From: CAYNRA01 sp046296415
GTDB lineage: Bacteria; Bacteroidota; Bacteroidia; Cytophagales; Spirosomataceae
NCBI GenBank assembly: GCA_046296415.1
Contig: JBKBLN010000003.1
Location: forward strand, 216,587 to 280,586
Direction: 5' to 3'
Length of the DNA: 64,000 bases
Positions 60,294 through 64,000 of this stretch are shown piece after piece; within the stretch, counting starts at the first letter, position 1; the number at the start of each line of letters is the position of its first letter. The notes below the pieces were generated by a model. It had not been told where the DNA came from, ran no database searches, and saw nothing but the letters and a program-made list of their open reading frames with translations. The position numbers and the translations under genes were made by a program.

Positions 60294-61853
60294 CTACGCT
60301 TTGGTTCCTGCCCAATCCTCACGATCCAGACTACGATACTGAATAGCTTCAGCCACGTGTTCAATTTGGATAGTATCAGAGCCAGCCAAATCAGCAATCG
60401 TTCGGCTAACCTTTAAAATTCGATCATAGGCCCGAGCTGAGAGGCCCAAACGCTCCATTGCCCGCTTGAGTAAGAGTCGACCTGCTTCCCCAATTTCACA
60501 TATTTCTTTGACCATTTCAGGAGGCATGAGGGCATTGGAATGTACCTCGGGGTGGCCTGCGAATCGAGATGTTTGTCGATTTCGTGCTTCGATGACTCGT
60601 AACCGTATATCAGCCGAAGATTCTTGTTTTCGACGGGATGAAATTTCATCAAAACTAACCGGTGTCACTTCAACGTGTAAATCAATGCGATCCAATAGCG
60701 GACCCGAGACTTTATTTAAGTATTTTTCTACCGTACCTGGAGGACAGGTACATTCTTTTTCTGGATGATTGTAGTATCCACACGGACACGGATTCATAGA
60801 AGCGATCAACATGAAACTCGCTGGAAATTCGACCGCCAGTCGAGTTCTCGAGATCACCACTTTTCGTTCTTCCAACGGTTGACGCATCACTTCCAACACC
60901 GTCCGTTTGAACTCGGGTAACTCGTCAAGAAAAAGAACCCCATGGTGTGCCAACGATATTTCCCCAGGCTGTGGATAACTACCACCACCCACAAGGGCGG
61001 CGTCGGAGATTGAGTGGTGAGGGCTCCGAAAAGGCCGGCGGTTAATCAAGGTAGCACGCGTCCCGAGTTTTCCTGCTACGGAGTGTATTTTGGTGGTTTC
61101 CAGCGCCTCTGATAGAGTAAGCGGGGGCAAAATGGTTGGAAGTCTTTTTGCCAACATGGTTTTTCCGGCTCCAGGAGGTCCTATCATGATGACATTATGT
61201 CCCCCGGCAGCGGCAATTTCCAAGGCGCGCTTTATATTCTCTTGGCCCTGAACATGTGAAAAATCGGCCTCATACTCTTCCAAAGAATGGAAAAACAAAT
61301 CACGGGTATCGGTAACCAAGGGGGGTATTTCACGAACTCCTTGAAAATATTCCACAGCTTCCTGCAAGGTGTCGACACCGATGACATCTAATTGATTGAC
61401 AATCGAGGCCTCACTGGCATTTTCTTTCGGTAGGATAAAGCCCTTCAAACCTTTCCGTCTGGCCTCAATAGCAATTGGTAGAACGCCTTTTATAGGCCGT
61501 AGTTGCCCGTCCAGAGACAACTCTCCCAAAATGACATAGTCATGTAAGGACCGGGTAAAAGTAATCTTTCCTGCCATCAGCACGAGGCAAAGCGCAATGG
61601 GTAGATCATAGGCTGAGCCCTCCTTACGAATGTCGGCGGGTGCCAAATTGATGATGGTCTTATGTCGATTTTGCTGATACCCCGCATTTTTAAGTGCGGC
61701 ATCAATTCGTTGTAAACTTTCTCGAACTGCATTATCGGGTAAACCGACCACGCTAATTCCGATGCCTTGAATGACAGAAACTTCGACAGTAATGAGAGAG
61801 GCACTGACGCCAAATACGGCGGCACCATAAGTAGTTGCAAGCATTGTTTTCAT
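60294..61853 (-). CDS. YifB/ComM family Mg-chelatase-like AAA+ ATPase
   Basis: A 519-residue protein. The N-terminal ChlI-like fold starts TYGAAVFGVSASLITVEVSV with GLPDNAVRESLQRI; the AAA+ core has Walker A IGPPGAGKTMLAKRL and Walker B GVLFLDELPEF; a C-terminal Mg_chelatase_C domain holds ARAYDRILKVSRTIADL. A zinc-like set CPCGYYNHPEKECTCPP lies in between. In naturally competent bacteria ComM is a helicase that helps branch migration during integration of DNA. Single gene, convergent with the MFS gene. Confidence 0.94.
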   Translation of the reverse strand: MKTMLATTYGAAVFGVSASLITVEVSVIQGIGISVVGLPDNAVRESLQRIDAALKNAGYQQNRHKTIINLAPADIRKEGSAYDLPIALCLVLMAGKITFTRSLHDYVILGELSLDGQLRPIKGVLPIAIEARRKGLKGFILPKENASEASIVNQLDVIGVDTLQEAVEYFQGVREIPPLVTDTRDLFFHSLEEYEADFSHVQGQENIKRALEIAAAGGHNVIMIGPPGAGKTMLAKRLPTILPPLTLSEALETTKIHSVAGKLGTRATLINRRPFRSPHHSISDAALVGGGSYPQPGEISLAHHGVLFLDELPEFKRTVLEVMRQPLEERKVVISRTRLAVEFPASFMLIASMNPCPCGYYNHPEKECTCPPGTVEKYLNKVSGPLLDRIDLHVEVTPVSFDEISSRRKQESSADIRLRVIEARNRQTSRFAGHPEVHSNALMPPEMVKEICEIGEAGRLLLKRAMERLGLSARAYDRILKVSRTIADLAGSDTIQIEHVAEAIQYRSLDREDWAGTKA

Positions 61854-61928
61854 GGTTTATTGAGTGAGCAGAAGTTTTTCCCACTCATCTCGATGGTACC
61901 ACGAATATAGAGAGAATTTTTTAGAGAA

Positions 61929-63410
61929 TTAATCTCCAAAAGGCCAATCTTTTCCAATGATCAATTCTTGTTTTAGCCCTTGTTGTATCAAAAATTCCTT
62001 AGTTTGTTCGGGTGTTTTCATTTTCTCCGGGAATTTTTCGACTTGGGCTAAAGCAAATAACATCATAGCTGTATATCGAACATTGTTTTGCATGTGTTGA
62101 CGATCAATGAGATCCATTCGATCACAATTGGCATGATAACAATTATAGGCTTTAACCGGGAATGTTCCAGATGGTGAGGCGGTGGGAATACCTTTTAGCA
62201 TAAAGGGTTGATGATCGGAATGCAACCCAGCTCGATTACCATTGGCATTGGCGAAGGAAGTATCAACCTCTTGAATGATGGATCCTATTTCATCGAAAAA
62301 ATCTTTGAGTTGGTTGTTCCCCATGGCATTAAACCCACGAACGTTATTGACCATGTCCAGATTCATCATGAGTTTAACACGATCCAATTTTTTGTCTGTA
62401 TTGTATTTTTGAACCATATACTTGGAGCCCAAAAGACCTTGTTCTTCTCCCATGAACAGGACAAATTCAATAGTCCGCTTGGGTCGCAAACCTGTACTTT
62501 GAAAAACACGAGCCAAATCCAAAACTGAAAATGATCCAACCCCATTATCCATCGCACCCACGGCCAGGTCCCACGAGTCGAGATGGCCCCCTACAACTAT
62601 GGTCTCTTTTCTGTATTTTTTGGATGACCCAGGAATCGTGGCGATCACATTGCGTGCACGAATGGGGCGACTGAAATTCTGCATATCCAAAATAGCCAAA
62701 ATGGGAGGTTCGTCTTTCATCCACTTTCGTAATGCTTTACCTGACTCAAGCGATATACAAACAGCCGGAATGGGGATCAATTCACCAGTAACGGAGGCCG
62801 TACCGGTCAATAAAACTCCACCAGGAACCGAATTGGCAATAATAACACCCGACGCCCCATATTGAATTGCGAGTGCTGTTTTTTCAGACCGATGAAGATT
62901 TTTTTGGCCCTTGTTTTCCTCTAATTGAATATTGATATTGAATAAAGCTACTTTCCCTTTGAGACGTTCTCCCACTTTACTAAAGTCAGTTGCTAATCCA
63001 TCCCCACAATCAACCACTTCAGCTGTAATATGGGAGGATACCGGAGAATGGGCTAAAGCGACCACTTCCACATCCCGAAAATTATCGCTTTGTGCCGGTG
63101 CAAATGAGAGTGTGACCCTGGACCGCGACCACGCCTCTACTTCAAAGGGCATGAACTTGACATCGGGCAACTGATAGGATCGCCAAGTTTGAAGAGCAAA
63201 TTCTTCTGCTTTTTTGGCATTTGGAGTACCTGTCAAGCGATGACCGATTTTTTCGGTGGCCTCTTTTAATGCTTCGTAGGCTTTCCCACGGTATTGCACA
63301 TCCTGATTTATAGCAATGAATGCCTTCTTCCATTCCTCTTTCTCGGATTTCTGACCAACCAACGAGAGAGGCATACAAAGCCCCAAAACAACAATTTTGA
63401 ATCTATTCAT
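61929..63410 (-). CDS. Secreted M28 family metallopeptidase (carboxypeptidase Q-like) with PA domain
   Basis: A 493-residue exported zinc peptidase; signal peptide about 1-19 (KIVVLGLCMPLSLVGQ). A protease-associated (PA) insert lies at about 125-235. The di-zinc site follows: GGHLDSWDLAVGAMDNGVG (His and bridging Asp), MGEEQGLLGS (catalytic and ligand Glu), MNLDMV (Asp), and HSDHQPF (last His). This is the M28 pattern seen in plasma glutamate carboxypeptidase. Probably degrades peptides in the periplasm or outside. Confidence 0.93.
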   Translation of the reverse strand: MNRFKIVVLGLCMPLSLVGQKSEKEEWKKAFIAINQDVQYRGKAYEALKEATEKIGHRLTGTPNAKKAEEFALQTWRSYQLPDVKFMPFEVEAWSRSRVTLSFAPAQSDNFRDVEVVALAHSPVSSHITAEVVDCGDGLATDFSKVGERLKGKVALFNINIQLEENKGQKNLHRSEKTALAIQYGASGVIIANSVPGGVLLTGTASVTGELIPIPAVCISLESGKALRKWMKDEPPILAILDMQNFSRPIRARNVIATIPGSSKKYRKETIVVGGHLDSWDLAVGAMDNGVGSFSVLDLARVFQSTGLRPKRTIEFVLFMGEEQGLLGSKYMVQKYNTDKKLDRVKLMMNLDMVNNVRGFNAMGNNQLKDFFDEIGSIIQEVDTSFANANGNRAGLHSDHQPFMLKGIPTASPSGTFPVKAYNCYHANCDRMDLIDRQHMQNNVRYTAMMLFALAQVEKFPEKMKTPEQTKEFLIQQGLKQELIIGKDWPFGD

Positions 63411-63874
63411 GATGAGTTAAACGAAAGACAGGTGCCTTACATGAACGAATATATTCACAAAGTCATAATATACACAATGAGATGCCTCTTTTTTTGTGCA
63501 ATGGGGCGTACTAGTTGCCTTTTACTTTAATCGATTATATACGTTTAATGTAGTGTTAGTTTGATGATTCTCTCCTAATTTCACTCGTACGTTTACGACG
63601 GTCAACTTAATAGCGATGAGGAACCCATGGTAAGAGGGCTAATCCGGGAAGGATTGGCTTTTTTCTTATCAGGGAAATGGAGACGTGCAATAGAATACGT
63701 AGATATGTAATCGGAGAGTTGGAGATATTCTAGAACCCAAGGAGCCACTTATTGGCCTGATTTTCTCCAACACTCATTTTTCGATTCACATGGATGGGTA
63801 TTAGGGGTTGGTTTTGAGGGTGTTTTGTTGGCGAGGCGTGGCACCCTATTGGTTTAGGGGGGGATAGAAAGCAA
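63411..63874. other. Gap of about 460 bp before the rRNA operon end
   Basis: No credible gene on either strand. It contains the upstream region of the M28 peptidase gene and a hairpin with a T run at 63637-63664. Confidence 0.6.
63637..63664 (+). terminator. Possible terminator hairpin
   Basis: GGCTAATCC and GGATTGGC pair (with one wobble) around GGGAA, followed by six T residues. No gene is seen just upstream on the plus strand, so its transcript is unknown. Confidence 0.45.
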
Positions 63875-63906
63875 AAGAGCCACACTGTTTGCACAATGTG
63901 GCTCTT
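63875..63906 (-). terminator. Terminator of the rRNA operon
   Basis: Ten-base arms AAGAGCCACA and TGTGGCTCTT around a 12-base loop; on the minus strand the stem is followed by TTGCTTTC. It lies about 10 bases after the 5S rRNA end. Confidence 0.75.
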
Positions 63907-63915
63907 GCTAATAAA

Positions 63916-64000
<85 letters not shown>

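Overview
This window is most likely a chromosomal segment of a Bacteroidota bacterium, probably of the order Cytophagales. Supporting signs are a FecI-type sigma factor, FecR and TonB receptor with an STN domain; weak Shine-Dalgarno signals; several -7 elements of the TAnnTTTG type; hybrid histidine kinases; a BatA-like protein; and a PQQ-dehydrogenase/PKD/cytochrome c fusion. The genus cannot be fixed from the sequence alone. Base composition is close to 50% GC except for AT-rich stretches around the Fic gene (3.0-4.2 kb) and the insertion-sequence relic (57.5-58.6 kb).

Layout. 1-5.5 kb (minus): a GH3 glycosidase fused to a serine beta-lactamase-like domain (cut by the window edge), a Fic protein and a secreted sialidase-like protein. 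5.6-10.2 kb (plus): a GMC oxidoreductase and a large secreted PQQ-dependent dehydrogenase with PKD, cytochrome c and CBM-like parts. 10.4-12.7 kb: four small genes of VOC, DinB-like, YdeI and SRPBCC families.

13.1-34.1 kb is an exopolysaccharide locus interleaved with signalling genes. A minus-strand operon makes a response-regulator/sugar-transferase fusion and three glycosyltransferases. A divergent sigma-54 activator follows, then a FIST protein, a hybrid kinase and a glycosyltransferase, then an opposing second hybrid kinase. A plus-strand operon of a TolC-like protein, a Wzc-like co-polymerase, a glycosyltransferase, a methyltransferase, a Wzx-like flippase and a Wzy-like polymerase/ligase completes it. 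The last operon is preceded by a good sigma-54 (-24/-12) promoter flanked by inverted copies of a 9-bp motif. The simplest reading is phosphorelay control of polysaccharide production both at transcription (sigma-54 activator) and possibly directly at the priming enzyme (REC domain fused to the sugar transferase). This is the most interesting system in the window.

34.1-38.9 kb (minus): ECF sigma factor, FecR anti-sigma and an STN-bearing TonB receptor with no SusD partner. 39.0-51.1 kb: mostly housekeeping genes (purU, der, EamA transporter, M20 dipeptidase overlapping murQ, BatA-like protein, quinone-reductase/MaoC fusion, comB-like, SprT-like, DUF423, yggS-like, pepT, MazG-like). 51.2-57.5 kb (plus): a collagen-like lipoprotein, then a polysaccharide operon with a GT-C-type membrane protein, a WbpB/WlbA-, WbpD/WlbB- and WbpE/WlbC-like trio for a diacetamido-uronic acid, and two GT2 enzymes. 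57.9-58.9 kb: a decayed IS3-family element and a broken AraC-type regulator. 59.1-63.4 kb: MFS transporter, YifB/ComM ATPase and a secreted M28 peptidase. The right edge enters the 3' end of an rRNA operon (partial 5S rRNA, minus strand) with its terminator. No tRNA, CRISPR array or prophage was recognised.
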